Below, piece after piece: positions 1 to 8,907 of a stretch of DNA of 64,000 nucleotides. The DNA comes from Colwellia sp. RSH04 (lineage in GTDB: Bacteria; Pseudomonadota; Gammaproteobacteria; Enterobacterales; Alteromonadaceae), in assembly GCF_003545765.1 (NCBI RefSeq), contig NZ_QXIO01000001.1:496001-560000 (forward strand). Direction: 5' to 3'. The first letter of the stretch is position 1. Every line of letters begins with the position of its first letter. The notes beneath the pieces were generated by a model. That model was not told the origin of the DNA and searched no databases. It was given only the letters and a program-made list of their open reading frames with translations. Position numbers and translations under genes: made by a program.

Positions 1-1554
1 TATTCCGCTATGTTCCAGTGAAACATTATTGAAATTTAGCTCTATAGATAAGGCACTAGCAAGATTTCTAGCTTGTTTAAAAATTCTTTGGTAACTCGGT
101 TTTCGTTGAGCACTCCCACCAATTAATGCTTGTAATCGTAGTGTAAAATCACAATTATATTGTCCTTGCTCTTTCGTAAAAATATCACGTTCTTCAAGTG
201 TTGCCGTTATTAAACACGCAAGCGCTACTTGCTGTGATTGAGGAGAAAAATTGCTCTTTGCAGATAAAATCATATGTGCAAACCGAGGATGACAGTTTAA
301 GCGTGAAACCTGCTCTCCATGTGTAGTTAATTGTCTTTGCTCGTTGATAATATTAAGGCTGAGTAATTCATGCCATGCTTGTTGCTCAATGATGGCTTTA
401 GGTAATTCAAGCATGGGTAAATCTGCTAATTGATTAACTCCCCACCTTGCTGCTTCCATAATAGTAGGTAACAAATCTTCTTGCTGTATCGCATGAGTAC
501 TTTGCTCAGGACGTCGTTGAAAATCCTCTTTTGCATATAACCTAATACATTTACCCGGCATAAGTCGACCTGCTCGACCTGCTCGTTGTACTGCTGATGC
601 TTTGGCGATATTTCGTTGAATAAGTTTATTGGTTAACGTTGCACTATTATAGATAGCTACTTTTTCAACACCGCTATCTATTACTAAATCAATTCCCTCT
701 ATCGTTAGCGATGTTTCAGCAATATTGGTTGCTAGCACTAGTTTTCGTTGCTGCATGCTACAAGACTGAATAGCTTGTTGCTGCTCTTTAAGTGGCAACT
801 CACCATATAAAGGTGAAATAACAACATCAGTAAATTCCATCCTCGACAGTTCAGTCGCAATATATTTAATATCAGCAACACCAGGTAAAAATGCCAAAAT
901 AGAACCTTGATGTGTCGCTAGTTGTTGCTTGATAACGAATAATGCATGCTCGCGCCAAAACTGGTTAGCGTTGGCTGGCATATACGCTATGTCGACAGAG
1001 AAACTTCTCCCTTCACTGTGTATCGCAATAGCATCAGGTATCGCCGCTGATAATACGCTAATATCTAACGTTGCTGACATAAGCAATAAGGTTAAATCTT
1101 CACGCAAAGCTTGCTGAACCTCACGCGCAAGCGCAAACGCTAAATCTCCTTGTAAACTTCTTTCATGAAATTCATCAAAAACAATTAACGCCGTGTGCGC
1201 TAATTCTGCATCATTTTGAATTAACTGCGTAAGGATCCCTTCGGTGATCACTTCTAAGCGAGTAGACTTTGATACTTTGCTTTCATTTCGTACTCGATAA
1301 CCTATCGTTTTGCCAACAGGCTCAGATAATTGACTGGCCAAAAAAGTCGCAATGTTTTTCACCGCAAGGCGTCTAGGTTGTAGCAAATAAATTTTCTGCT
1401 GAGAAAATTTTGCCATAGTTAACAGCCATAAAGGTAAACAAGTTGATTTACCTGCACCAGGCGGCGCAGATAAAATAACCGTATTATGCTGATTTAAGGT
1501 TTGGCAAAAAGTGTCTTTTATGGCTTCAATAGGTAATGAAGAAGGTACTGACAT
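1..1554 (-). CDS. hrpB: ATP-dependent helicase HrpB, 5' part only
   Basis: The minus strand is open from ATG at 1554 to the left edge: 518 codons of a gene whose family is usually about 820 residues. The translated N-terminus has Walker A APPGAGKST (residues 30-38), the DEAH-box variant DEFHERS (from 127) and an SAT motif (about 160). DEFH followed by ERSL is typical of HrpB, a DExH-box helicase family of poorly defined RNA role. The gene diverges from the thioesterase gene at 1710. In E. coli hrpB also lies beside thpR and sfsA, which supports the name. Only the C-terminus is missing, because of the window edge. Confidence 0.93.
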   Translation of the reverse strand, partial: MSVPSSLPIEAIKDTFCQTLNQHNTVILSAPPGAGKSTCLPLWLLTMAKFSQQKIYLLQPRRLAVKNIATFLASQLSEPVGKTIGYRVRNESKVSKSTRLEVITEGILTQLIQNDAELAHTALIVFDEFHERSLQGDLAFALAREVQQALREDLTLLLMSATLDISVLSAAIPDAIAIHSEGRSFSVDIAYMPANANQFWREHALFVIKQQLATHQGSILAFLPGVADIKYIATELSRMEFTDVVISPLYGELPLKEQQQAIQSCSMQQRKLVLATNIAETSLTIEGIDLVIDSGVEKVAIYNSATLTNKLIQRNIAKASAVQRAGRAGRLMPGKCIRLYAKEDFQRRPEQSTHAIQQEDLLPTIMEAARWGVNQLADLPMLELPKAIIEQQAWHELLSLNIINEQRQLTTHGEQVSRLNCHPRFAHMILSAKSNFSPQSQQVALACLITATLEERDIFTKEQGQYNCDFTLRLQALIGGSAQRKPSYQRIFKQARNLASALSIELNFNNVSLEHSGI

Positions 1555-1663
1555 AAGGAAAAGGTCTCAACTTACAACTGCGCCAGTGTAGCTACTTTGC
1601 TACTTTGATACAAATACCTAACTAAAAATCTTGAACAAAAATCGCTAACTCGTTGAACTTGCC

Positions 1664-1669
1664 TATAAT
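1664..1669 (+). promoter_or_regulatory. Possible -10 element for the thioesterase-thpR pair
   Basis: A perfect TATAAT lies 41 bases before the ATG at 1710, in the divergent hrpB/thioesterase gap. No good -35 stands at 17 bp, so this is a weak call. The Shine-Dalgarno TAAGG at about 1698-1702 fits the start at 1710. Confidence 0.35.
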
Positions 1670-1709
1670 TAACACAATGAACTCTTAAAAAATACGTTAA
1701 GGTTTTTTT

Positions 1710-2198
1710 ATGATGAAGAAAACACAAGAGAATAGTGTTGAATTTTGCTTTTTAGCCGAGCCTACAGATGTAAATTTTGGCGGCAAAGTACATGGTGGCA
1801 TGGTAATGAAATGGATTGACCAAGCATCTTACGCTTGTGCGGCTAAATGGAGTAAGCGTTATAGCGTCACTATTTCAGCCAATGGCATTCGATTTATTCG
1901 TCCTATTTTGGTTGGCCAAATGATTACCGTTTGCGCCCGCATTGTGCATACAGGCAGAAGTAGTATGCATATTTATGTGGTAGTACGGGCTTGTGATCCT
2001 AAAGATCATAACTATGTAGTGACTAACCGTTGCTTTATTACGTTCATGGCCACCGACGAAAGTGGTTATCCCATTAAAGTTCCTCAATATACTCCTGAAA
2101 CCGAAGAAGAAGAAAAACTTGAACAAGTAGCCATGCATGCAAAAGATTTTGCCATTCAATTAGATCAAGATTTTGAAAATCAGTTAGGCTGGAAATGA
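1710..2198 (+). CDS. Hotdog-fold acyl-CoA thioesterase (YciA/BACH type)
   Basis: This 162-residue protein has the hotdog thioesterase pattern NFGGKVHGGMVMKWIDQASY near residues 22-41, where the Asp and the G-x-x-H-G-G-x-x-M segment match the acyl-CoA hydrolase family. Members hydrolyse acyl-CoA thioesters in the cytoplasm as hexamers. A second ATG at 1713 is an equally possible start. The stop codon overlaps the thpR start by four bases (ATGA), so the two genes are translationally coupled. The substrate chain length cannot be read from the sequence. Confidence 0.85.
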   Translation: MMKKTQENSVEFCFLAEPTDVNFGGKVHGGMVMKWIDQASYACAAKWSKRYSVTISANGIRFIRPILVGQMITVCARIVHTGRSSMHIYVVVRACDPKDHNYVVTNRCFITFMATDESGYPIKVPQYTPETEEEEKLEQVAMHAKDFAIQLDQDFENQLGWK

Positions 2199-2761
2199 GT
2201 CGATATTTCTTTGCTTTAGATTTAACAGAGCAAAGCAAACAAGAAATAGCTCAGTGGAGAACAGAGCATATTGACGAACACTTTCTGTATGCAAAACCAA
2301 TTGCTTTGACAAACTTTCATATCACTTTAGTGTTTATTGGTAACATGTCTAAAGATAATTACTCAAACATACTATCGGCGCTATCAAATTCAATATCGCG
2401 TGAAAAAATTAGTGACCATTACGCAATTTCACTGTCGCACGTAGCACTTTTTCACAAACCCAAAGTGTTATATTTAGGGCTAAGCAATACACCTCAATGG
2501 TTAAGTTCGCTGCAACAGCACATTGAGCAAATAACAAATCATTGCATTGATAAACCTAACCATATAATACGACAAAACGATGAGCCTCAACACAAAGAAT
2601 ACGTGCCGCATGTTAGCATTTATCGTAAAGCAAAATCACTGCCTATACCAGCACCTTCACTTGACATTTATTTAACCATAAATAGCTTTAGCCTTTATGA
2701 ATCAGTATCTTCTGATACTGGTGTGCAATACACGCCAAAACAAACATGGCTATTACCGTGA
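2195..2761 (+). CDS. thpR: RNA 2',3'-cyclic phosphodiesterase ThpR (2H family)
   Basis: The 188-residue protein carries the two H-x-T/S-Φ motifs of the 2H phosphoesterase superfamily: HITL (H42) and HVSI (H139). ThpR/LigT enzymes open 2',3'-cyclic phosphates on RNA and can reversibly form 2'-5' linkages in tRNA halves. Length and motif spacing are normal. It is coupled to the preceding thioesterase gene by a four-base overlap. Its place between hrpB and sfsA repeats the enterobacterial order. Confidence 0.88.
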   Translation: MSRYFFALDLTEQSKQEIAQWRTEHIDEHFLYAKPIALTNFHITLVFIGNMSKDNYSNILSALSNSISREKISDHYAISLSHVALFHKPKVLYLGLSNTPQWLSSLQQHIEQITNHCIDKPNHIIRQNDEPQHKEYVPHVSIYRKAKSLPIPAPSLDIYLTINSFSLYESVSSDTGVQYTPKQTWLLP

Positions 2762-2887
2762 ACCTTTAATTGTCCTTATTATTATTTGCTAAATAAAACT
2801 TGCAAAGATATAAAAATATGCTTACTTGGCAAGGGTTATATAAGTTGATATTAATATCAGTTCCCTTGAATAAAAAGAGATAGATTA

Positions 2888-3337
2888 ATGCAATATTCAG
2901 CACACGGACGTTATGCCATTGAACAACAAAACAATATTCTTCTCGTAGATGCACAAGGCCCCTTTAACGAGATACTTGCCGCACAGTATCACCAAGATAT
3001 TACCGAAATAACTGAAAAAATGACTGGCGAACCTTGGGGATCTTTAATTACTTTTAGAGGAAATAGCGTCTTTACCCCTGACGCTGAAGAACAACTTATC
3101 GAAACAACCCGCTACCGCATAAAGCGAGGAATGATTGCCATTGCTGTTGTTATCTTAAATAGCGCAAATGCCGACATGCAACAAATGCAACTACAGCGAA
3201 TTTATCAAGAATGCCAAATCAATTTTCACGTATTTAGTGATCAAGAAAGTGCAAAAATATGGCTAGATAGCTTTATAGAGCAAGCCTCTCAACCTATCAA
3301 AATGAAACAAACGCATTTATCAAAAAAGTATCAATAA
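2888..3337 (+). CDS. STAS/SpoIIAA-like protein of unknown role
   Basis: The protein has 149 residues, no signal peptide and no membrane segment. The alternating pattern (short beta strands such as NILLVDAQGPF, a helix, then SLITFRGN, a helix, and MIAIAVVIL) fits the SpoIIAA-like/STAS fold seen in many marine gammaproteobacterial hypothetical proteins. I see no conserved phosphorylatable Ser in the canonical DxSG context, so a classical anti-anti-sigma role is not supported. It stands alone between thpR and sfsA, with a small hairpin downstream. Confidence 0.6.
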   Translation: MQYSAHGRYAIEQQNNILLVDAQGPFNEILAAQYHQDITEITEKMTGEPWGSLITFRGNSVFTPDAEEQLIETTRYRIKRGMIAIAVVILNSANADMQQMQLQRIYQECQINFHVFSDQESAKIWLDSFIEQASQPIKMKQTHLSKKYQ

Positions 3338-3345
3338 AAGAAAAC

Positions 3346-3368
3346 ACTGTCAGCTAGATGTTGGCAGT
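3346..3368 (+). terminator. Weak hairpin after the STAS-like gene
   Basis: ACTGTCA (3346-3352) pairs with TGGCAGT (3362-3368), including one G-U pair, around a nine-base loop. It is followed by TTATTT. The stem is short, so this is at best a weak terminator. Confidence 0.4.
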
Positions 3369-3476
3369 TTATTTCACAACGATAAAACTCTTTCTAGTTT
3401 CCTTCATCATTACCCCTCTTACATTTAGTGAAACGACAAATTATACTTTGCCCATAGTTTACCAAAAAGATGTGTT

Positions 3477-4190
3477 ATGCAGTTCTCTCCACCACTTGAT
3501 AAAGCCACGTTAATTAAAAGATATAAACGTTTTCTCGCTGATTTAACCTTACCTGATAACTCAGTTCATACAGCACACTGCGCCAATACAGGAGCAATGA
3601 AAGGCTGCGCCGAACCTGATGACATTGTGTGGTATAGCACATCAGATAATCCTAAACGAAAATACCCCTTTAGCTGGGAGTTAACTCAAACCAAACTAGG
3701 CGACTATATTTGTGTGAATACGCAACGAGCAAATCAGTTAGCAGAAGAAGCGTTGCATAACAACATCATCAGTGAGTTATCAGGTTTCTCTTCTTTAACA
3801 CGCGAAGTAAAGTACGGTAATGAAAATAGTCGAATCGATATTTTATTAACTTATGAAAACAAACCCGACACCTATGTTGAAGTTAAATCTGTCACGTTAC
3901 TTGAAGACAACGGGCAAGGCTACTTTCCTGACGCAGTAACAACCCGAGGGCAAAAACATTTACGAGAACTGATTGATATGGTGTCGCAAGGACACAGAGC
4001 GGTTTTATTATTTACAATACTTCATACGGGTATCGATAACATCCAGCCCGCAGCACATATCGATATAAAATATGCACAATTATTAGCCGAAGCTGCTGCT
4101 AATGGCGTCGAGATTCTAGCTTATAAAGCTCAAATAAATGCTTCTGCAATGAGTTTAACGTCAGCTATACCTGTAAATATAAAGCCGTAA
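3477..4190 (+). CDS. sfsA: DNA/RNA nuclease SfsA
   Basis: At 237 residues this is full length for SfsA. The family signature is clear: the N-terminal [12 protein letters not shown], then HCANTGAM, and the PD-(D/E)xK-like core [12 protein letters not shown] followed by [11 protein letters not shown]. coli SfsA was first described as a maltose-gene stimulator; later family work assigns a restriction-fold nuclease. It directly precedes dksA here, as in enterobacteria. No regulatory site linking it to the distant alpha-glucan locus of this window was seen. Confidence 0.93.
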   Translation: MQFSPPLDKATLIKRYKRFLADLTLPDNSVHTAHCANTGAMKGCAEPDDIVWYSTSDNPKRKYPFSWELTQTKLGDYICVNTQRANQLAEEALHNNIISELSGFSSLTREVKYGNENSRIDILLTYENKPDTYVEVKSVTLLEDNGQGYFPDAVTTRGQKHLRELIDMVSQGHRAVLLFTILHTGIDNIQPAAHIDIKYAQLLAEAAANGVEILAYKAQINASAMSLTSAIPVNIKP

Positions 4191-4529
4191 TGATAAAAGG
4201 TGATTCTTTAATATCCTAAGTTTTTTGTGAGTAAAGTTGAATAATGGCGAGATATTTATTGACTAACACTAGTAAAAATTGCTAAAAAAGCTTGCCCATA
4301 AATAAAGGCAAAAGTTATTTATAGGTAAAAATAATTATAAAGCACTGATTAATTTAAGTTAAATATATATTTTTCTATCTGCAGTTGATTTTTTTTAGCT
4401 GCGTCACAATATATAGCAAATTAATTAAGTCATATATAAAAATATTGGCACTTACAACCAAGCACTGTCACGGAAATATGTGATATATTTATAAATAGTC
4501 TTGGTCTATGTAGCACTAGGAGATTAAGC
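4191..4529 (+). other. dksA upstream region, AT-rich, no gene
   Basis: These 339 bases hold no convincing ORF on either strand. The right part probably contains the dksA promoter: CTGTCA near 4466, a 17-base spacer and TTTATA near 4489 is the best pair I see, and it is weak. AGGAG at 4518-4522 is a good Shine-Dalgarno site for dksA. Confidence 0.5.
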
Positions 4530-4976
4530 ATGCCAAACAGCACAAACAAAGCACTAGGTATTTTAGCATTAGCGGGCGTAGAGCCATATCAAGAAAAAGC
4601 TAATGAAGAATACATGAACGAACCACAACAAGAGCATTTTAAGAAAATATTAGATGCTTGGCGTGTACAACTTCGTGAAGAAGTTGATCGTACGGTAACT
4701 CATATGCAAGATGAAGCTGCTAATTTTCCTGATCCTGTTGATAGAGCAGCTCAAGAAGAAGAGTTTAGTCTTGAATTACGTACACGAGATCGTGAACGTA
4801 AGCTCATTAAAAAAATAGAGAAAACATTACAGTTAATCGAAGATGATGATTTCGGTTTTTGTAAATCTTGTGGTATCGAAATAGGTATTCGCAGATTAGA
4901 AGCAAGACCGACTGCAGATCTTTGTATTGAATGTAAAACCTTAGCGGAAATTAAAGAACGTCAAATGGCTGGCTAA
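4530..4976 (+). CDS. dksA: RNA polymerase-binding transcription factor DksA
   Basis: DksA enters the secondary channel of RNA polymerase and works with ppGpp in the stringent response. The 148-residue protein is normal in length. The coiled-coil tip carries the acidic pair in FPDPVDRA (D68, D71), and the four-Cys zinc site is intact (C111, C114, C132, C135). A strong AGGAG stands seven bases before the ATG. gluQ follows after 18 bases, a pairing conserved widely in proteobacteria. Confidence 0.97.
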   Translation: MPNSTNKALGILALAGVEPYQEKANEEYMNEPQQEHFKKILDAWRVQLREEVDRTVTHMQDEAANFPDPVDRAAQEEEFSLELRTRDRERKLIKKIEKTLQLIEDDDFGFCKSCGIEIGIRRLEARPTADLCIECKTLAEIKERQMAG

Positions 4977-4994
4977 TTACGCTGACCTTTCCCT

Positions 4995-5906
4995 ATGGAA
5001 TTCAATTCGCCTGAGCGACCATTAACGAGCAACACTGTTGCTGGTTATCGTGGTCGCTTTGCTCCCTCTCCCTCTGGTTTACTTCACTTTGGTTCACTCA
5101 TTGCCGCCCTAGCAAGCTTTCTTGATGCAAAAGCACATCAAGGAAAATGGCTCGTTCGCATAGAAGATATTGATCCACCAAGAGAGTTAACTGGCGCTAG
5201 CACTAACATTTTAAAAACTTTAGATGCTTACGGGCTTCACTGGGACGAAGAAGTTCGCTATCAAAGTCAACAGTCTGAACGCTATCAGGCTCTACTGTCT
5301 GCGTTAAAAAAACAACAGCTTAGCTATTATTGCCAATGCACTAGAGCGCAAATCAAGCAGGTCGGCGGGATATACCAAGGTCATTGCAAACCTCTATCAC
5401 TTCCAGCTCAAGACAGCGCAATTCGCTTGATAAATCATTTTGCCATTCATACCTTTGATGATATTTTTCAAGGGAGCGTGACTTGCGATATAAACCTAGC
5501 TCAAGAAGATTTTATTATTCACCGAAAAGATGGCTTATTTGCTTACCAATTAGCGGTGGTTGCTGATGATATTGAACAAGGTATTACCCATGTAATTCGT
5601 GGCTGTGATTTACTTGAACCAACAGCAAGACAACTAACACTATTTAAAACGCTTCAGCATAATGCACCTCAATTTGGCCATGTCCCCTTAGCGGTAACAA
5701 AACAAGGCTATAAACTGAGTAAGCAAAATAAAGCGCCCGCGATTGATATAAATAAACCACAAGCCTCGTTAATTGCTGCTCTGAAGTTTTTGGGGCAAAA
5801 ACCTGAAAACCAATTAGTTCATGCGAGTGTTAACGAAATTATCTACTGGGCAATTACCCACTGGCAAAGAAATTACGTGCCGAAAATGGCACAAATAGTC
5901 ATTTAA
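4995..5906 (+). CDS. gluQ: Glutamyl-Q tRNA(Asp) synthetase
   Basis: The 303-residue protein is a GluRS-like catalytic core without an anticodon-binding domain, which is the mark of GluQ. It has APSPSGLLHFGSLIAAL (HIGH-type motif), RIEDIDPPRE, a Cys-rich zinc insert (YYCQCTRAQI, later GHC) and KLSKQN (KMSKS-type loop). It glutamylates queuosine at position 34 of tRNA(Asp). It lies 18 bases after dksA, so it is probably co-transcribed with it. Confidence 0.95.
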   Translation: MEFNSPERPLTSNTVAGYRGRFAPSPSGLLHFGSLIAALASFLDAKAHQGKWLVRIEDIDPPRELTGASTNILKTLDAYGLHWDEEVRYQSQQSERYQALLSALKKQQLSYYCQCTRAQIKQVGGIYQGHCKPLSLPAQDSAIRLINHFAIHTFDDIFQGSVTCDINLAQEDFIIHRKDGLFAYQLAVVADDIEQGITHVIRGCDLLEPTARQLTLFKTLQHNAPQFGHVPLAVTKQGYKLSKQNKAPAIDINKPQASLIAALKFLGQKPENQLVHASVNEIIYWAITHWQRNYVPKMAQIVI

Positions 5907-5959
5907 GTTTAATGTCTATCACTCAATTAAGAAAAAAGTCGACCAATTAAGGAAAGAAT

Positions 5960-6625
5960 ATGTCTAAAACACTTGTGATCACAGGAGCAAACCGCGGTAT
6001 CGGCTTTGCTATGGCAAAACTGGCTCATAGCCAAGGACACAAAGTCTATGCTTTATGTCGCCACTCTTCTGCTCAACTCAATGCGTTAGGCGTACACGTT
6101 ATCGAAAATATTGATGTTGCCACCAAAGACGGAATAAATAATGCTACAGCCGCCTTGAATAATGTCTCTATCGATCTATTGATAAATAATGCTGGCATAT
6201 TGCGTAATGAGAGCTTACAAGATTTGAATACAGATACTATTAAAGAACAGTTTGAAGTAAATGCCCTTGCTCCTTTATGTCTAACCCATGCCTTATTAAA
6301 CAACTTATCATCAGGAAGCAAGGTTGCCTTAATTACATCAAGAATGGGCTCTGTCGCTGATAACACTTCGGGTAGTCGCTATGGCTATAGAATGTCGAAG
6401 GCGGCATTAAATATCGCCGGTATGTCATTAGCACAAGATTTAAAAAGCCAAGGTATTTGTGTAGGCATTTATCACCCAGGTTATGTGCAAACAGATATGG
6501 TTAACCATGGGGGAGATATTAGTAGCGATGAAGCTGCGACACGCCTACTAGGTTTAATGGATAAATTAACACTAGCCGAAACGGGTGTATTTAAACATTC
6601 TAACGGTGAAACTTTACCTTGGTAA
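5960..6625 (+). CDS. Short-chain dehydrogenase/reductase
   Basis: The 221-residue protein has the classical SDR features: TGANRGIG nucleotide-binding loop (residues 8-15), NNAG (76-79) and a YxxxK active site in the segment YGYRMSKAA. The family includes C-factor/CsgA-type reductases, but the substrate is not predictable. A good AAGGAAAG Shine-Dalgarno site precedes the ATG. The gene sits between gluQ and pcnB, where E. coli has no gene, so it looks like a lineage-specific insertion into the old dksA-gluQ-pcnB-folK string. Confidence 0.85.
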   Translation: MSKTLVITGANRGIGFAMAKLAHSQGHKVYALCRHSSAQLNALGVHVIENIDVATKDGINNATAALNNVSIDLLINNAGILRNESLQDLNTDTIKEQFEVNALAPLCLTHALLNNLSSGSKVALITSRMGSVADNTSGSRYGYRMSKAALNIAGMSLAQDLKSQGICVGIYHPGYVQTDMVNHGGDISSDEAATRLLGLMDKLTLAETGVFKHSNGETLPW

Positions 6626-6646
6626 GGCGCCTTCCCCTAATTTGTC

Positions 6647-6691
6647 GCTAAAACCTTGAACGGTCAGGCCACTGCAACACAAGGTTTTAGC
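6647..6691. repeat. 12-bp inverted repeat between SDR gene and pcnB
   Basis: GCTAAAACCTTG (6647-6658) is repeated inverted as CAAGGTTTTAGC (6680-6691) around a 21-base spacer, then CTAAAAAA follows. It can form a strong hairpin in RNA. It has no clean U-tract, so a terminator role is only possible. It lies inside the 183-base gap before pcnB. Confidence 0.6.
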
Positions 6692-6808
6692 TAAAAAACT
6701 TACACCGTTTGCTGCGCTCATAACAAACTGTCGTTTTTTTATGCTGTTTTGCCTCGCTATAGTTCTCTTTTGCGGCGCACTGTTATATCATTGCTCGATT
6801 ATTTTTAA

Positions 6809-8257
6809 GTGTTTTTTAAAAGGTCATCCACTATCAAAAGCGTTATCAATTTATGTAAAAAGGTTTTAACGGGCAGAGGCAAAAAATCACAAACCTCAAA
6901 ACATGCAAAAACACTTGAGCAACCTATTATATTATCTCGTGATGAGCACCCTGTCTCACGTCAATTCATTAGCCCTAACGCACTAAAAGTATTATATCGC
7001 TTAAATAAAGGTGGTTATGATGCTTACCTTGTTGGTGGCGGTGTACGAGATATTTTACTTGGCCTAAAACCAAAAGATTTTGATATAGCCACCAATGCAA
7101 CGCCAGAGCAAATTAAAGCACTATTTCGTAATTGTCGTTTAATTGGTCGACGCTTTCGTTTAGCACATATTGTTTTTGGCAGAGAGATTATTGAAGTCGC
7201 TACTTTTAGAGGCCATCACGACAGCGCAACTGAAAAAGAAAAAAGCTGCAAGAAAACCTCTAAACAAAGTGAACATGGCATGCTACTTAGAGATAATATT
7301 TATGGCAGCATTGAAGAAGATGCCGAACGTCGTGATTTCACGATTAATGCGCTTTATTACTCCAGCAAAGATTTTAAAGTTTATGACTTTGCTAACGGCG
7401 TGCAAGACATTAAAAATAAGCAAATTCGCTTAATCGGCGATCCTGAAACACGTTACCGTGAAGATCCTGTGCGCATGCTAAGAGCCATTCGCTTTGCCAC
7501 AAAGCTTGATATGGCTATTAGTGAAGAAACGCGCGCGCCCATTAAAGCACTTGCTCCTTTAATGGCAAATATACCGCCTGCCAGAATGTTTGAAGAATTC
7601 TTAAAAATGTTTATTTCAGGCAAAGCGATTGAGAATTATCAGGCATTGCGTGAGTACGATTTATTCAACTTTTTCTTCCCCGGTGTTGAACAAGCATTTA
7701 AAGATGATGAAAACAATTATCCTTACATGCCAGCTTTCATTAACCTTGCCTTAAGTAATACCGATAAACGCATTAATAATGAACAACGTGTCACGCCAGC
7801 ATTTTTATTTGCAGCGATGCTTTGGTATCCACTGCAACAGCAGATTAAGCAAATAAAATTACATAACTCATTAACTCCTCAAGACGCTTTTTTTGCTGGA
7901 TTAAATGAAGTTATGCCTGAACAACAAAGAGCAATTGCTATTCCTAAGCGTTTCCAAGCGGTTATTAAAGATATTTGGATACTGCAAGATAAACTCTCTA
8001 GAAGAGAAGGTAAGCGCGCTTTTAAAACATTTGAACACCCTAAATTTAGAGCCGGTTACGACTTCTTATTACTCAGAGCAGAAATTGAATCAGAGGATGA
8101 AAAGCTTGCTGAACTAGCTAAATGGTGGACCGATTTTCAGCAAGTTTCATCAGAAGCTAGGTTGCAAATGATAAAATCAGTCAAAGCACCACAAGGTGGT
8201 AAACGTCGCACGCCAAGAAAACGCAGAAAACCAGCAGTACAAACTCACGACGGCTAA
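6809..8257 (+). CDS. pcnB: Poly(A) polymerase I
   Basis: PcnB adds 3' poly(A) tails that mark RNA for decay. The 482-residue reading has YLVGGGVRDILLG and KDFDIATNA (nucleotidyltransferase site with the DxD acidic pair), RRDFTINAL, the RNA-binding segments RYREDPVRMLRAIRFA and RVTPAFLFAAMLWYP, and a basic C-tail KRRTPRKRRK, all as in E. coli PcnB. The coordinates use the only standard candidate, GTG 6809, which directly follows an in-frame stop. The true start is more likely ATC 6833, nine bases after AAAAGG (see the site entry and finding). folK follows after nine bases. Confidence 0.93.
   Translation: MFFKRSSTIKSVINLCKKVLTGRGKKSQTSKHAKTLEQPIILSRDEHPVSRQFISPNALKVLYRLNKGGYDAYLVGGGVRDILLGLKPKDFDIATNATPEQIKALFRNCRLIGRRFRLAHIVFGREIIEVATFRGHHDSATEKEKSCKKTSKQSEHGMLLRDNIYGSIEEDAERRDFTINALYYSSKDFKVYDFANGVQDIKNKQIRLIGDPETRYREDPVRMLRAIRFATKLDMAISEETRAPIKALAPLMANIPPARMFEEFLKMFISGKAIENYQALREYDLFNFFFPGVEQAFKDDENNYPYMPAFINLALSNTDKRINNEQRVTPAFLFAAMLWYPLQQQIKQIKLHNSLTPQDAFFAGLNEVMPEQQRAIAIPKRFQAVIKDIWILQDKLSRREGKRAFKTFEHPKFRAGYDFLLLRAEIESEDEKLAELAKWWTDFQQVSSEARLQMIKSVKAPQGGKRRTPRKRRKPAVQTHDG
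6818..6835 (+). promoter_or_regulatory. Shine-Dalgarno site and likely AUC start of pcnB
   Basis: AAAAGG (6818-6823) is the only good Shine-Dalgarno sequence near the pcnB 5' end. It lies inside the GTG-started reading, three codons in, where it could not serve GTG 6809. Nine bases after it is ATC (6833-6835), in frame. Protein similarity to E. coli PcnB begins within one residue of this codon. Confidence 0.6.
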
Positions 8258-8266
8258 AAGCAATTT

Positions 8267-8761
8267 ATGACGACTGCATATATAGGTTTGGGCAGCAATT
8301 TATCTAACCCTAAAGATCAGGTTAGACAAGCCGTTGCTCATATCGGCACAATAAAGCAAAGCCACATAGTGGCTGTATCTTCTCTTTACTTGAGCAAACC
8401 AATGGGCCCTCAAGACCAAGATGATTATATCAATGCGGTGTTAGCTTTAGAAACAACCCTATCTGCGATTGAATTACTCGACCAATTACAAGCAATAGAA
8501 AATTCAGCAGGAAGAGTAAGAAAAGATAACCGCTGGGGTGCGCGTATTTTAGATCTAGATATTATTTTATTCGGCGATGATATTATTGAAAACTCACGAC
8601 TAACGGTGCCTCATTACGGTATGACTGAGCGTGAATTTGTCCTTTACCCCCTTATTGAAATTGCACCAGAGTTAGTTTTACCCTCAGGACAATCTTTAAA
8701 ATCATTGCTTGATAACGTCAATATCAATGAAATGATAAAACAAGAAGCAATCTGTTTTTAA
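8267..8761 (+). CDS. folK: 6-hydroxymethyl-7,8-dihydropterin pyrophosphokinase
   Basis: FolK transfers pyrophosphate from ATP to hydroxymethyl-dihydropterin in folate synthesis. At 164 residues it has normal length. It shows GLGSNLSNP at the N-terminus, the signature RWGARILDLDIILFGD with the metal-binding DLD pair, and TVPHYGMTEREFVLYPL. It starts nine bases after the pcnB stop and is followed by panB after 146 bases, the conserved pcnB-folK-panB order. Confidence 0.95.
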   Translation: MTTAYIGLGSNLSNPKDQVRQAVAHIGTIKQSHIVAVSSLYLSKPMGPQDQDDYINAVLALETTLSAIELLDQLQAIENSAGRVRKDNRWGARILDLDIILFGDDIIENSRLTVPHYGMTEREFVLYPLIEIAPELVLPSGQSLKSLLDNVNINEMIKQEAICF

Positions 8762-8907
8762 TAATTCACCATTTTTCTTTTCTACATAATGCGCAGCAAT
8801 GTTATTTATTAGTAATAAATAGGATAAACTAGTCTTAATACTATATTCAATGAATGGCAAAGTGCCTGTTGGGTATAGCAAAACAAATTGATAAATTCGG
8901 AAATATT

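Noticed and set aside
929-1117. Plus-strand frame of 62 residues opposite hrpB
   Set aside because: It lies antisense within the conserved helicase sequence and has no family features.
8854-8907. Longer panB start adding 18 residues
   Set aside because: The extra residues are unlike the family, and the protein match begins at ATG 8908.
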